Counted from the stretch's first letter, positions 34,801 to 49,552 are shown. The stretch: 64,000 bases of DNA from Uranotaenia lowii (GCF_029784155.1 NC_073693.1:24774002-24838001); one strand, 5' to 3'. Made by a program: numbers and translations. Notes: generated by a model from the letters alone, not told the origin.

Positions 34801-37800
34801 GGAATAAAAAAATTACCACCAAACCAACCAAGTTAAAAATTTTCGCGGTCTTGAAGAACGTTGATCGTTAAATGAAAAGATCCATTTTCTAAATTTTTGA
34901 ATCATTTTATGACTACTTTCAAAAGTTAATCTCGATACCGAAAGCTTATAGAATAAAAACTAGTCGCATATTTGGATTTAGCACCCTCTAAAGGTAAAAT
35001 CAGTGTTTAAATGATACGAATTTTGCTGCTATATGTAATCCCTAGTATTAGTTTCTATTTTTATAAAAATAAATTTTTAAGGGATAGTTTATTTGTCAGA
35101 TTGAGAATGGATTCATTATTTTCGGTTAATGGATCTAAGGTCTCATTTTGTTTGGCTTCCAAATTCTGATGTACAGTTTAATGATGAACTTCTGTATACA
35201 AATTCGGTTTATTTGTTCTAATTGTGTACTTCCGATCTGAATCTGAATATGTAATTTGGATAAAATAAAGATGTATTTGTGTTTGCAAGGGGACGATTTT
35301 TGTTCATCAAATTCCTGTTTTTCTTTTTTATCATCAATGATTTTAATTTTGACGAAATTTTGTTTGTTCAATTCAAGTATTTTCTGCTAAACTTAATTAA
35401 ATCTAATACTAAGGTAGAAAAGTAAGAAAAATAACTAGAATCCGAACTCTGCACCACACTACGCATTTTTACCCTTCCTTGGAAGCAGATTAGTCTGAGA
35501 TTTTTAATATTCTTTCATCGCTCTTTCAATCACCTGCAGCACAATAAACGACAACCCAGATCGAAAAGAATCAATCGCCGTTGCGCCCCCGAGAATCGAT
35601 TACATAAGGCCATTAGGTTTCCATTCGAATTTTCAGGCGACCTTCGTCCACCCGTTGAAAAAACAACAAACTAACTAAAATGTTTCTTGAGCTTGAGAGT
35701 GATTTGTTTAGCATCCCTGTGCTGATTGTTTCTTGAGTTTTTTGCTTGGTAGTTGAGTTAGGTTATGTTTAGTCGAATGAACTTGACTAACAAAGATGGT
35801 ACTAACCGGCACAAAAAAACGACGAGACGCGAGATTAATTTCTCACGGTCGGACTGTTTAGAGCTGAGCTCGTAAGTCAAGCTATACTAATTTAGAATAG
35901 ATTTCCGTCAAGGTCGAACGGACTTTTATAACTTAGAGTTGTGTACAGTTTTTACCGGATGTTTGTATTACTACAATATGAAAGTTCATGAAAAAATTGA
36001 GGTTCATAATTACTTTAAATTTTTCGTTCTGTTTCAAGAATTTCAGTTCTGACTTCAAACTTTACTGCAATACATATACAGGTCTTAAATTTCTGATCCT
36101 TCTGCCAACAAACGTGAGAGCAATATTCACTCAAATTAGCAGTACCCCGATCCTGGATCAGAAAATTTCGCAATCCAGCCACGCCACGCGACTCGCCTTT
36201 TGCACCAGAACTGAGCAAGGCGCGTGGAAATTTACATCAATCACAATTGGCAAACGCATTCGTTTAATCAACCAAGTGGAAATCAAATAAATCATTGACG
36301 CCAGCCAGCAAAGGGTATCGGCATCGTCCTAGAGTTCCAGAATTCCGGCTAGACCTGAATCCTCAACCCGATTCCGCCGTCAACGACGAACCATTCGGGG
36401 GTTTTGTTGAATTGTATATGCATGATTGTATTTTTCACCCCAATATTTTCGATAAAGCTCCGGGAAGCGACTTGATTTCAGGCAAGGGTAAATATCCGTC
36501 CGTCGTCTCGTGACGATGGCAAGCAACAAAACTGGAGCAATAAAGCCTTCAGGCGTCGGGTTTTCGTTCCGAAATTGGCGCAATTGGCAGCCGATTGCGG
36601 AATCAACAACACGGGACCGAAAAACCGTTAAATGGGGAACGTTAAATTCAGTTTCGATTTTACAGCGGGTCAATACTGGGCCAATCGAGAAAAAGGGGAA
36701 ACGGAAACGGGGTGCCCATGCCGGAGTTTTCCTCTCAAATCGGGAAAAACAACAACCCCCGATCCCTTCCCGGATTTCCCCAGCATCCATCGTCATCACC
36801 CACTCAGTCTCGATGCGATGCGAAATTGGCGCCGGGATATTACAAATTCATTATGTTGATAGAATCATCACCGTTTTGATTTTGTATTTACACATAATTT
36901 GAATTTTAAATACAACGTAACACCTCGGTCGTTTAGGATCCATCCAGTCAGTGTTTCATCGAGAGCGGTGCCGGAGAAAGTGCACGGGTAAGGGTTGCCA
37001 AATGATTAGTTTTCACAATTTTGAGGCAATGTAAATCATGACTGAGAATCTAGAATCAATATCTATTCAAAATAAGAAATATAAAGAACACAGGGTTTTT
37101 TTTATCTGACATTTAGCGCCGGGGGTCTAAAGATCTTCCCCAAAATTTAAAATTTGATTAATTTTTGCGATTTAAAACACAAGTGTTTTTTCAGATTTCT
37201 AAAATTTTCTTTATTACTTTGTGTCTTTAGATGAAAGTTGCATCATAAATTGGGCTATACATTGGTATTTCTTGCAGAAAATTCGGTAATTCATACTGTA
37301 CTTTAAGACACAATTTTAAGTTTTTTTTTCAATTTTTTTGTGTTTAAGGTCATTACTTAATTTTTTTTGGATATTCTATTTAGAAAGCTGATAAAATTTC
37401 AATGCGTTTTGATGTGCTATTTTATGATTTTCGTTGAAAAATAATAGAGTTGTGAAGTTGTGGATCTATTTTATTTAAACACATCTAACCGAATCTAACT
37501 CGAAAAATAAAAATGTTAGGAATCTAAAAAATACATGTATAAATATATGTATCGTAAAAATGAATAAAATTTTCAAGTTTGGGGAAGATCTGAAAACACC
37601 CGGCTTAAATCCGTCAGATAATAAAAATAAAATTCCTATATGTATGATCAGAAACATGCATTTTGATACAAGGATTTCTGAAAACCTGCTTTAGAAGAAA
37701 CTGTTGAAAATATGATACCTCTAATCAGGGCCGTAGGAAGAACGGCCTCATGGGGGGGGGGGGGGCTTTGGTGACCTTATTTTTTCTATGGTACATTTGC

Positions 37801-40800
37801 TTCAAAAATGCACGAATTGAAAAAAAAATTTAAGATATATTTCTTATCTCTTTTTACCTAACTATTTTTAAGTTTATTTTAGATTAAAAGTTTTATGTAT
37901 TACATATAAACTTTTGAAACTATTCGAAAATCAAAAATGGTAGGCTAGATTTGTATAATGAATCCTTGAGTAACAAAAAATAGAGCTTACTTTCATAAAT
38001 GGTTAAAATATTTGAATTTGCTCTAAAATCGGGTCAATTTAGCTTATTTGATTTGAACAAAAACTAAGTTTTTATAAGAATGCCTTCGATAAAAAAACAG
38101 TTCCGGTTCCAACTTGATACTTGCAATCTCGATCCAAACTCAAGTTTTTGTTTGAAATTTGGCTCTTGATAAAATTGTTATCATACAATTATTTTTTTTT
38201 TTTACAGAATATTACATGATTCTTTATCCACAAATATTTTTCTTAAAAATGAGTTCCTCGAATAAAATCCTTAATTTTATTCCAGGTTCAGAATTTAGGC
38301 TCAAAACTCAGATACAGAAATAAAATTCAAAATTTAGATTGAGCTCAAAAATGAGTTAAAATTATCAAAATTACTAATTATGAAATTTTATTTTTGGAAC
38401 TTTTTCGAGTTTCAATACGATATCTGCATTTAAAGAGGCGAATGAATTCTAAATTTAAAGTCTCTATAAAAATAAACAAAACAAACGATATCTGCATGTA
38501 AAAACGATTTCTGATTTTCGTCTCCAGATCAATATTTCGATATGAGCCAAGAACTGAAATTGGTTCTAGAGCTCTCAATCATCAATCTAGTATTTTATAT
38601 TTGATGTCTTGGGTTTTAATCTGTATTTATTATTTCTTTTTTTTAAATTAAAATCTGAACTAAAATATGAATTTTGAATGATGAATCTTATTTTGAGTTT
38701 TTCATGGATCGCCATTTTGAAGTTTTGAATTCTGCGAAACAATTAAGTTAAATACTTGGAATCTGAGTATGAAACAAAAAAATTAGGATGATTTCTAAAT
38801 CTATGATCATTTAGAGTCCTTCATTTCGGTGATTACTACATTCCTAGGATTCGGATAAACACAGTTTTTCGATCAAACAAATAATTTTTAAAACCCAAAC
38901 ATTTGTAACTGTCTGGATTCTATATTACCATAGCCTTAATATTGTGTTTTTTTTCATATTCGGAAAATAATTTTTTAATGCATATGAGTTGAAAAAATTA
39001 TGGATAAAATTTTGAATGAAATGCTAAACCAAAATTGTATAACGATTCCAAAACACCTTTTCAAATATTTTCAATGATGATGCGAACTGGAAAAACAGGA
39101 ATCCTTAACTAGATACATAATGAGAAATATGAAATGAGTAATACGATTAAGATTTTGATAAAAGGGAACAAGAACCCTTAAATGGTTCATTGGTTCAATC
39201 TATTTTAATACAGTATTCAAAAATGAATTTCTATCATCAAGTGAGAGAATTTTGGAAATTAATAGCAGAATTCTTAATCTGGGATTAGTTTTCGAGGTTT
39301 TTGTCCTGAGTAAAGATTGTTCATATTGAATAACCTTACCCAATCATCAAAATTTTATTAAGAAACTAGCTGATCCCATACGAACTCCGTTTCGCTTTCA
39401 ACTTGGAATATGTCATGAACAGTTTGTATGAAAGCCAATTGCCAAGCATTTTCCAGATGCACTTCTGAATTCATTGTTAAGAAATAATTGCAAAAATATT
39501 GGTCGATCACTTTGTCTGTCGTCTGCTACTAAATTTGAAGTCAGAAATCCTTTAACCGGGCCAAAAAACCACGTGTATAAATTTCGATACGATCATTGCA
39601 TAATAACGCAATCATTGCCAAAAAGCTAAACCCCTTTCGGGGGCTCTTATACAATCTTTGATGACTGAAATTGATTGCCCTTCCCTCAAAACTCCCGTGT
39701 GCAAATTTTCAAAGCAATCCATTGTATAATAACGTCAATATTGCTAAAAATAGTGAAGAATTAATTTATATGGACGACCCCTTTCGTCGACCCCTGGCAA
39801 AACATTTGACATCTGAAATCGGTTGCTCGTCCCTGAAAACTACCGTGTGCAAATTTTCATCCCAGTCCGATGTAAAATAACGACGATATTGCAAAAATAT
39901 TGAAATGAACGACTATGATTATATGGACGACCTCCTTTGCCGGCCCCTTACACTGAATTTAATACCTAAAATCCATTGCTCATCTCTCAAAACTCTCGTG
40001 TACCAATTTTCGTCTGAATCCGATGTATAATAACGACAATATCGCATCAACAGTGAATAGTTAATATGGACGACCCCTTTGGCCGACCTCTGATTTTAGT
40101 TTTGATAAGTGAAATCTGTTGCTTGTCCCTTATAACTCCTATGTGCAAATTTTCACCCCAATCCGATGTATAAAAACGTCAATATCACTAAGATACTGAA
40201 AATTTAATATGGACGACCCCTTTTGCCGGCCCCTTACACTGAATTTGATACCTCAAATCGATTGCACGTCACTCGAAACGATCATGTACCAATTTTCATC
40301 TGAATATGATGTATAATAACATCAATATCGCAAAAACAGCGATCAGTTAATATGGACGACCCCTTTGGCTGACCCCTTACATAAAATTTGACACCTGAAA
40401 TCGATTGCTTGTCTTTCAAAACACTCATGTGCAAATTTTCAACACGATCCGACAAAAAATAACGTCAATATCGCGAAAACAATATTTGTCTTCTATGGAC
40501 GACCCCCTTCAGAAGGGGTCATCCGAAAATCTAAAAACATTTTTCATCCTTCCTGGTCCTAATGAGCATCCATGCCAAATTTCAGCTCTCTAGCCCTTAA
40601 GACGGCTGAGTCTATAGAGGACAAACAAACAAACAAACAAACAAACAAACATACAGAAATTGCTTTTTATATATATAGATTAAAAATTTGAGTGTAGAGT
40701 AGAAAATCTGGACCCTGATGGAGGGGGGGGGGGGGGGGGGGGGAGAGAGGGTTAACCCCCAAACCCATTCCTACGGCCATGCCTCTAATATAAGGTTGCA

Positions 40801-43800
40801 AGAATTTTTCCAGCACGTATCCGGGCAATTTGATATAAAAACATGGCAACATTCGGGAATTTGATTTAAAAATTGACGTCAATACAATTTGTTTTTTTTT
40901 GTTTGATTTGCCAAAAAGTGATAAAATCTGGGCATAATCCGGACATTTTTCCGGCCGGACTGTCAATGAATTTTGTATTAAATATCCGGGCAAACCCGGA
41001 TAAAACCGGGCAATCTGGCAACCTTACTCTAATATGAGATGGCATTTCTAAATCACGAAAACAAATAAAATACATAAGAGTAGAGAAACAAATCAGGATT
41101 ATAATTATGTTTAGCACTGCAGCTAGTTTGTAAAGTTTGTAATCTGAATTCCTTAAATCCTAATTAAGAATTTAAAATAATTAAAATAATAATAACAATG
41201 AAAATATGCAATTGAAATTCCTTAAAGTTACCCTCAATTCCAAATCCCTTTTTTAAATAAAGGCCTATCAGATGAATGACTTCAATCTGATGGTTCTATG
41301 GTTTACATTGGATTTAGATTTAGAACTAAAGCATTAATACTAAGAATTCAAATTGTAAACAGAAATTATTAACTTGATTTTTTTTTCTTTTGAAATCCAG
41401 CCTCAAAATTTTTTCATGATTTAAGGAAGAAAAAATAAATAAATTCATGACTCGTCATTTAGATTTTTAATCCACATTTAAAATGAGAATTTCTAACTTG
41501 AAATTATGAGCGCTCCAGATGTACCTATTTTCTAGAATCTTTTAATTTTTTTTAACGAAATGGGATTATCGAAAAATAAAGAGATGAATTGAGGGATGAA
41601 ACAAAAAATAGTTAAGGTTTTGTGTTTATTCTGTTAACAGTAAATTTTCAATATTTTATAAATATACCTACATTATTAAATTCAAGCTTATTGCAGTAAT
41701 GTTAATTAAAAGCTTATAATTTATTAAAATTTGATTTTTTTTAACATATTATAACATTAGACTGAGTCGATTTTAGGTCATTTTTGAATTTATCCAAACT
41801 TGGGTTCTAAAATGCTTTGTTTTGGTTCAAAACTCATCCATTTTAGCTGAATTTTTAAAGTAACGATTACATGAGTAAATTTATACTTTTAGGTTTGTAT
41901 GCGAAATTTGAATATTTTGTACTGAAAAATCAACATAATTTTTGTTTCTTCTAAGGAAACAAGCCTGTTTATGGTTTTTGTGCCAATTTATTCATTTTTT
42001 GAAGAAAATTCTCAGCTGAACAACTTTGTTCAAAACCGTAACTTCTTATCTTATTAGCCAAACATGTTATTGACTGTTTAACAGGGGTATGTCTTTAGGC
42101 ACTGAAAACAATAAATTCAATTGGCTGTTGAATGGCTGGCGAGGTATTGCATGACTACTTTTCATGCATAACTTCGCGATCCCAAATGACCCCAAATCGA
42201 TTCAGTTGATACTAACATTCTGAAAATAAGAATTTAATTTATTATAAAATATTGAAATTTTTATAGTCAGAAACGACCTGTTGTTTCTTGGAACTTGATA
42301 AACTCATTTTAAAAATTTTCAATTATTATTAAATTACTCAAGGGATCAGCATTTTTGGTGCTTATGATTTAATTACTGGTTTCGAAAGATTTTGGCGTTC
42401 TTATTTCACATTATTCATCAGATTTTATCCATCACTTCTAGTTGTGGAGGCATGGCGTGTGGATATTATAAAAGTGATAAGTTTTGATTGAAATTGATCT
42501 CTGATAACGGATAAGCTCACAAATGCACATTTAAACTCAACACAGATTTTAAATCTATTTATTGTCCTTCATTCAGCTGCAGATCTTGTCTTAATATACA
42601 AGTTTCAGAAATACACCGCTTTGATAAAAATCAACTGTACAACTTCAAATTTGATTAGAACAACTTTTTCTGACGTTATTCAAGAATGTCTTTGAGCAAA
42701 TATTTGAAATTTAAAACGATGTGCATTATGCTCAAAGCAATATCAAAGATTTCGTAAGGTTAAAATCGTCTTTGAAAATTAAAATTAAAAATAAATAACT
42801 ACAAGAAAACTTCTTCTAGAAAATATACCATTGCATATTTGGAATCTGCGCAACAAAGTTCAATGATGGCTATTCAATTTTTTTTGCTCCTCTGAAAAAT
42901 GTTAATTTAGTTGCCTTGTCTAATTAATTTTATGACAAAATTCTTCAGAAATCTCACAGTGGACTTCTGTATTTTTTTTTGTGTTAGTAAACAGACTCTG
43001 ATTGAATGTTTAATATATTAAATTTATGATGCTGCGATCTTCTGCGATTTAAATATTCTTACGAAATTCACGCATTGATATTTGAATCTTAATTATAAAA
43101 AAAGAGCTTAATCTGTATCGAAATCATTTTATTAAAAATTAAAAGTTTTATTTTCAGTTTTAAATTTGAATACAATTTTTAATACAGTTCCTGATTTTTT
43201 TTTCAATTTTGAACCTGAGTTTTACTTTTTCATTTTTATTTCTTTTTCAATATTTTTTAGAAATTCAACCTGTATTAGGAATCTGATTTTAATTATTATG
43301 GTTCTACTTTGAAAAATTATTTAAGGATAAGAACTTCGGATCCCAGTGAGTGACAAAATATAAATATGTTTTTTGAATGTTCCGAAAATAGTTATTTCAA
43401 CATTGGGCATGCATTTAGGATTCGAATATGAATGAAATATCCAGTTTAGGTTTGAAATGCAAAACCAAGTTAAGAATCGAAATTTTTCACAATGATAAGA
43501 ATCCGAACTGTTTGTTTAAAAAATAATCTGAATACAGACTGTTCAATGATTTATGGTGGATGTGAGTAGTCAATCAAGCTAAGCTAAGCTAAGCTAAGCT
43601 AAAGTAAAATAAACTGAATACAGACTTCAAAATTAGAATACAGAGAACATCCAAAATGAGTCTATTCTCATGGTAAATTCGTGATTCGGAACTGAATTTT
43701 TATCTATAAATGAGGAACCTTTGAAAATTTTTACCTTCGACAAGATTTCAAGGTTATGTTCTTGGTCAAAATTTTTACCCTCGAACCACCTTAGTCTTTC

Positions 43801-46800
43801 AGCAAAATTTGAATTTTTAAACTTAGAGTTGAATATTTCGCTTGGCTATTTTAGTTAAAAACCTGGCGAAATCCAGACAGTTGATTTCAAAATTGTTGAC
43901 CAAAAATTCGGGCGTTAACAGGGGCAAATTCGGTCAAAACCGAGGAATTACTCTTGAAAAATCAATAAAACAAACTCGAAAAAATTCATCAAAATTCATC
44001 TGAAGATGAAATATATTTTAGGCTTCCAATATACCCGTTCATGTTTATTTTTATAAATCTTGCTCAAAAAATGCCAAGCTTAAAGTTGCCAGATTGACCG
44101 AATTACTAAATTTGGGAACAGTCTGGCCTGATCGGTTGCCATGATTTCATTGAAAAATATGCGGATCGTGCCCTTATTTATTAATTTAATTTGGCAAATT
44201 AAACAAAAAAAAAAAAAAAACAAAAAGTATTAAGATTTTTTTTGAGTAATTTCTGGGTTTGGACAAAAAATTTCCGGAGATTGCCGGGAGTTTTGGTCGT
44301 AAATTTTAAAATGCAATGCCCGGATTTTGCCAGTTTTTTAAATAATATAGCTCGGATTTGTCCGGCCGGATATGTGCTGAACAAATTCTGACAACCTGAG
44401 GCTATTCCTGTATATGACGGGAGCCCGTCAATTTGACGGATGAAAAAAGCAAAATACTCAAATACTAAGTATTTCGAACTAACGATTTCTAATCAAGAAA
44501 CAACTATCTAGAAGACAACAAGGAATTTAGCATTTGCGAAAAAAGTAAGATAATGTTTGAAATGAAAATAATTTAATCATAGATAATGTTTCTTTTAATT
44601 TTTTTTCCTGCCTTTCGATAGAACATAGGAACTTCGCAGGAAAATATGTCATAAAAAACTGAAAATAAATTCCTAATATCTGTTCAACCATAAGTTAAAC
44701 GTATTGCGGTCTTTAACATAGTTATGATAAATCCAAATATTCAAATTTTTATGCCTAAGGAGATACAAAAGAGTTATTCATTTGTCCAAAATTTTAAGTT
44801 TAGTTTAGGCGATTTCCAGTTTCTACGCAGAAAAATAAGCGGAAACTTCTCGAACAACATATAATTTTTTTATTTGTTCTACCAATCTACATAATTTTAA
44901 CATTTTCATTTGTTTGCTTAAAAAATGTTTTCATCATGTGTTTTTAGCAATCACTTATATTTCCTTTATTACTATGGATTATTTTAGATAAATTACTTAT
45001 AGATAGCGTTTATGTATTCAATATATTAAAAATTCCGATGAAATGTTAATGTTAATGTTTTAGTGAACAACAAGCGAAACCGGCGCCCGCCTCGGTTAAA
45101 CATCGCGCGACTGAAGCAACCTGAGGTCGCGGCAGACTACGCGCAATCGGTCGAAGCAGCGCTGCCGGCAGAGGGCGAGCTTGACGAAGCCCCTCTCGAG
45201 GACTGTTGGGATACCATCAAAACAGCCATCAACAGTGCTGCGGAGAACGTCATCGGTTATGTGGAGCGATCTCGACGGAACGACTGGTTCGACGAGGAGT
45301 GTAGGAGGGTGATGGACGAAGAAAATGCCGCGCGGGCAGCAGTAGTGCAAAGAGGCACCCGTCGAAATGTGGAAAATCACCGACAGCGGAAGAGGCAGCG
45401 AGTCCGACTTTTCCAGGAGAAAAAGCGCCGCCTGGAGGAGGAGTTCTATCAGAAACTCAACGCATCCCGCAAAGGCTTCGTGCCGCAAGCCGAAATGTGC
45501 CGGGATAAGGACGGGGGTATCCTGACGGACAATCGTGAGGTGATCAAAAGGTGGAAGCAGCACTTCGATGAACACCTGAACGGCGCACATGCAGGAGATC
45601 AAGACGGTGGGGGAAGGTACATCGCCGGCGTAGCCAACGACGAAGAGGAGCCACTCCCAACGATGAGTGAAGTTAAGGAAGCCATTCGCCAGCTGAATAG
45701 AAACAAGTCGGCTGGGAAGGATGGCATCGCAGCTGAACTCATCAAAATGGGCCCGGACAGGTTGGCCGATTGCCTACATCGGTTGATAATCCGGATCTGG
45801 GACATAGAACAGCTACCGGAGGAGTGGAAGGAGGGGGTAATATGCCCCATCTACAAGAAGGGCGACAAATTGGACTGTGAGAACTACCGAGCGATCACTG
45901 TCCTCAATGCCGCCTACAAAGTGTTGTCCCGAATCCTACTCCGCCGCCTAACGCCACAAGCAAACAGATTCGTGGGAAGTCATTAGCCGGGTTGGCATAA
46001 TTCAACGGTCAACGGTAAAATGGTCCTTCTAACTCATTTGACTGTTCCTTAACGACCAGTCAATTCGATTGCCAGTCATTCATTCCCCAGTCATTTGAAG
46101 CTAAAATAATAACCTAGTCAAGCAATCGCATTTCAACGACTGATGACGAAAAAGAAACGCATTTATTATTATTGTTGCTCCTGCCAGCAAGCCGAAGACG
46201 ACCGAAGAGGAACAAGAAAGGCATTTATTATTATTGTTGCTCCTGCCAGCAAGCTCGTTTTCAGTTTTTTATTGCTATTGTTGCTCTCTGCCAGCAAGTC
46301 GTTCAATTAGTTGTACCTGCCGGCAGCAGCCGATCGAGGATGTGTAGGAGCTTCGCCAGTCGCATGACGGAGAAATGTTGATTGTTGTCGTGCTTTATCC
46401 GTCATGCGAGTAGTGAGGCTCCGTCAATTGAGTAAGGTGCCGGTCGTTTGATGAAAAAAAAACTAGTCGGGTCAAGCGTGACGGGCGAAATTTACCAACC
46501 CTGGTCATCAGGCCGGCTTCATGGAGGGACGGTCTACGACGGACCAGATATTCACATTGCGGCAAATCCTCCAAAAATGCCGTGAACACCAAGTCCCTAC
46601 GCATCATCTATTCATCGACTTCAAAGCCGCATACGACACGATCGACCGTAACGAGCTATGGAAAATCATGGACGAGAACGGCTTTTCCGGGAAGCTGATC
46701 AGACTGATCAAGGCGACGATGGATGGAACGCAGTGCTGTGTGCGGATTTCGGGTGAATTGTCGAGTTCATTCGAATCGCGCAGGGGGCTTCGACAAGGTG

Positions 46801-49498
46801 ATGGTCTATCCTGCATGATGTTCAACGTGGCGCTAGAAGGTGTTATTCGACGAGCGGTGGGCGAAATGCGGGGCACGATTTTCAACAGATCCAGTCAACT
46901 TATCTGCTTTGCCGATGACATTGATATAGTCGGCAGATCATCTGCGGCGGTGGAGGAGATCTACCGCAAACTGAAACGCGAAGCAGGAAGGATTGGGTTG
47001 ATGATTAATACGTCCAAGACGAAGTACATGCTGGCCTGCGGATCCGAGACCGACCGAACCCGCTTGTCCAGTAATAACAAGGTCACGATCGACGGCGACG
47101 AGCTGGAGATAGTCGAAGACTTTGTCTATCTCGGCTCACTGGTGACCGCAGACAATGACACCAGCCGTGAGATCCGGAGGCGAATTATCAGCGGAAATCG
47201 TGCCTACTATGGACTCCACAAGCAACTGCGGTCGAGAAGACTTAGCCCTCGCACGAAGTGTAACCTGTATATGACGCTCATTAGACCAGTTGTTCTCTAC
47301 GGGCACGAGACATGGATATTGCTCGAGGTGGACCTGCGTACACTCGGAGTATTCGAGCGACGAGTGTTAAGAACCATCTTTGGCGGCGTACAGGAGAACG
47401 GAGTGTGGAGGCGAAGGATGAACCACGAGCTGACGCGCCTCTACGGCGAACCCAGTATCCAGAAGGTGGTGAAGGCTGGCCGGATACGCTGGGCGGGACA
47501 TGTTGCGAGAATGCCGGACGACTGTCCTGCAAAACAGGTGTTCGCTACAAATCCGGTAGGAACAAGACGAGCGGGGGCGCAACGAGCGAGGTGGTTAGAC
47601 CAAGTGGAGCGTGATCTCGCGAACGTGGGGTGCCCGAGAAATTGGAGAACGGTTGCTATGAACCGAGTGAATTTTAGGAATTATGTTCGTCAAGTTATGT
47701 CGTGAGACGGAATACTATGTAAATAAAATAAAATAAGTTAATGTTTATGAAGAAATTTCGACAACAGCTTGACCCTTATAAAACCTCAAACTCAAACTCT
47801 ATGATTTGGCTAGTCTAACGAAGGTTGCTGTACCATGCGTACATGGTGTACAAAAAAAAAAGAAACGTTATAACTTGAAATAAAAAATCCTAGATTGTTT
47901 ATATTTGGAAAGTAGTTCAGGATATTTTTTCTGTCTGAATCAATCGAAAACTTCACCCACTGTTGGGTAAAAAATCTTCAAAAGCAAAGTGGAAAATCAC
48001 GCCTTGAAACAAATGATTATATTCAAACTTGCAAATGTCATATATATAAAAAAAAATTGATATATGAAATTTGAAATTTGATATCTACTCACCAGGCATC
48101 CCTGTCCCGTCCTAGTGCTTCATCATCAACATAATTTCCGATTCAGATTTCAGACAGTGAAGGTGCAACCACCACTCATTGCGTCGATCCTCATCAGAGC
48201 AGAGCAGAGTGTTGAGCAAATCATTCCCATCCATATCCGGTTGTTGTTTTAAGGCGGAGCTTGGTGCTGAAGCAAGCCGGGGACGGGGGAAATTTTTACC
48301 CGAAGGGCGACTTCGAGAATCAAAATCACGGGCAGTTGGGATTTGGCACCATTCATTGGGGGAAGAGAAACGATGTATACATTTTATATTAACGAAAAAA
48401 TAATTATGGAAATTATATTATTTTTGTCAAGGATTATCTCACTTGTGGCTCTATTTTTGCAGCATGATTAATCGCGTGGTGAATCTGATGGTACCTTGCC
48501 GGTATTTTCAACACTTTCAATTTTAATTGTGGTATTGAGGGATGATTTCGATTTAAACGACTCTTCTTAAAAACTTATCATTAAAGTAAACAATTATTAT
48601 TGTGATTTAGTTTTAATGTTAAAATAAGTTTGAACAATTTTTTTTTTCAACATTTTTCAGGTGGCGCTGGATTTCTCGGACAGCATTTGATCAAAACTCT
48701 CCAGGAACATGACACCAAGGTTCGAGAGATTCGTGTCCTCGATTTAAAACCATACGAAAATATTCTAGGTAAGTCCGTTTTCAACAGTTAAATTTCAAAG
48801 AGTAATGTCAGAAATCTTTCTTCAGGTCACATCGACACCCATCCAGTCGTATCGATTCTGGGCGATATCTGTCAACCGGAAAAAATCGAATCTGCCTTCC
48901 AGGATGTCGACTGTGTTTTCCACATGGCGGCCTACATCAATTTTGACTTCCCGCCCAATCAGAAGGAATTGCAACGGGTCAATGTCGATGGAACGCAGAC
49001 CGTGATCAATCTGTGCCGGAAGTACAATGTTCCGCGGTTGGTTTTTACCAGCGATTGTTTGATCCATATGACGCCCTACATGGGAAGGGCAAACTTCACA
49101 GTAGTTTGCAATCAAACGGAACCGAAAACAAAAATTCCCACCAAGGAGAGCGAGTTCCAGATACCGGGATATGCACCGTCCAAGTTGAAGGGCGAAAATC
49201 TGGTGCTGGATGCTAATGATACTCTGCTGGCGAATGGAGGTAAATCACCAATTAAATTTAACCCTTCTAAAACAGTCCTCAACACCAATCAAAGACGTCA
49301 AAAACAGTAAAACCACCAAATTTTTAAAACCTTCACATTCCATCAAATGCCAAAAACTTATCCGATCTTGAAACTCAAATTTTCAAATGTTCAATTTTCA
49401 ACCTTCAATCTATAATTTTCAAATAATTCTCAATAAAACTTTCCCCTCTCAACTCTTAACTCTCAACATACAACACTCAACTCTTAATTCTCAACTCA

Positions 49499-49552
<54 letters not shown>

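Larger units (their letters stand above)
45063..47736 (+). mobile_element. 5'-truncated RTE-like non-LTR retrotransposon
   Basis: The 11-mer GTTAATGTTTA flanks both sides (45052-45062 and 47737-47747), the mark of target-primed insertion. The 3' end is a short AAATA-type repeat rather than a long poly(A), which fits RTE-clade elements. The left edge falls inside the coding region, so the endonuclease and 5' end are missing. A 517-bp DNA element has since landed in the reverse transcriptase region. It is GC-richer than the intron, as young mobile coding DNA often is. Confidence 0.85.
28806..48660 (+). other. Intron 1 of the SDR gene (19.9 kb)
   Basis: Starts GTAAGTTTC and ends TTTTTTTTCAACATTTTTCAG, a strong polypyrimidine tract and acceptor. 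Phase 1 on both sides restores Gly11 of the TGGAGFLG motif. It holds two foldback elements, a Helitron, several MITEs, an RTE-like retrotransposon and a hAT-type MITE, all non-coding for the host. Confidence 0.88.

Noticed and set aside
36295..36902. Overlapping ORFs of 72-139 codons in the GC-richer island
   Set aside because: Open on both strands because of composition; no domain or splice partner recognised.
40723..40743. 21-base G run as a G-quadruplex signal
   Set aside because: Single homopolymer of uncertain length, likely slippage or assembly noise within a dispersed repeat.
45063..45986. A 307-residue gene starting at 45063
   Set aside because: The start is a GTG at the truncation point of a retrotransposon, and the stop lies in a later insertion's duplication.
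46172..46381. Small ORF within the hAT MITE
   Set aside because: Built from repeated non-coding phrases, with no transposase similarity.
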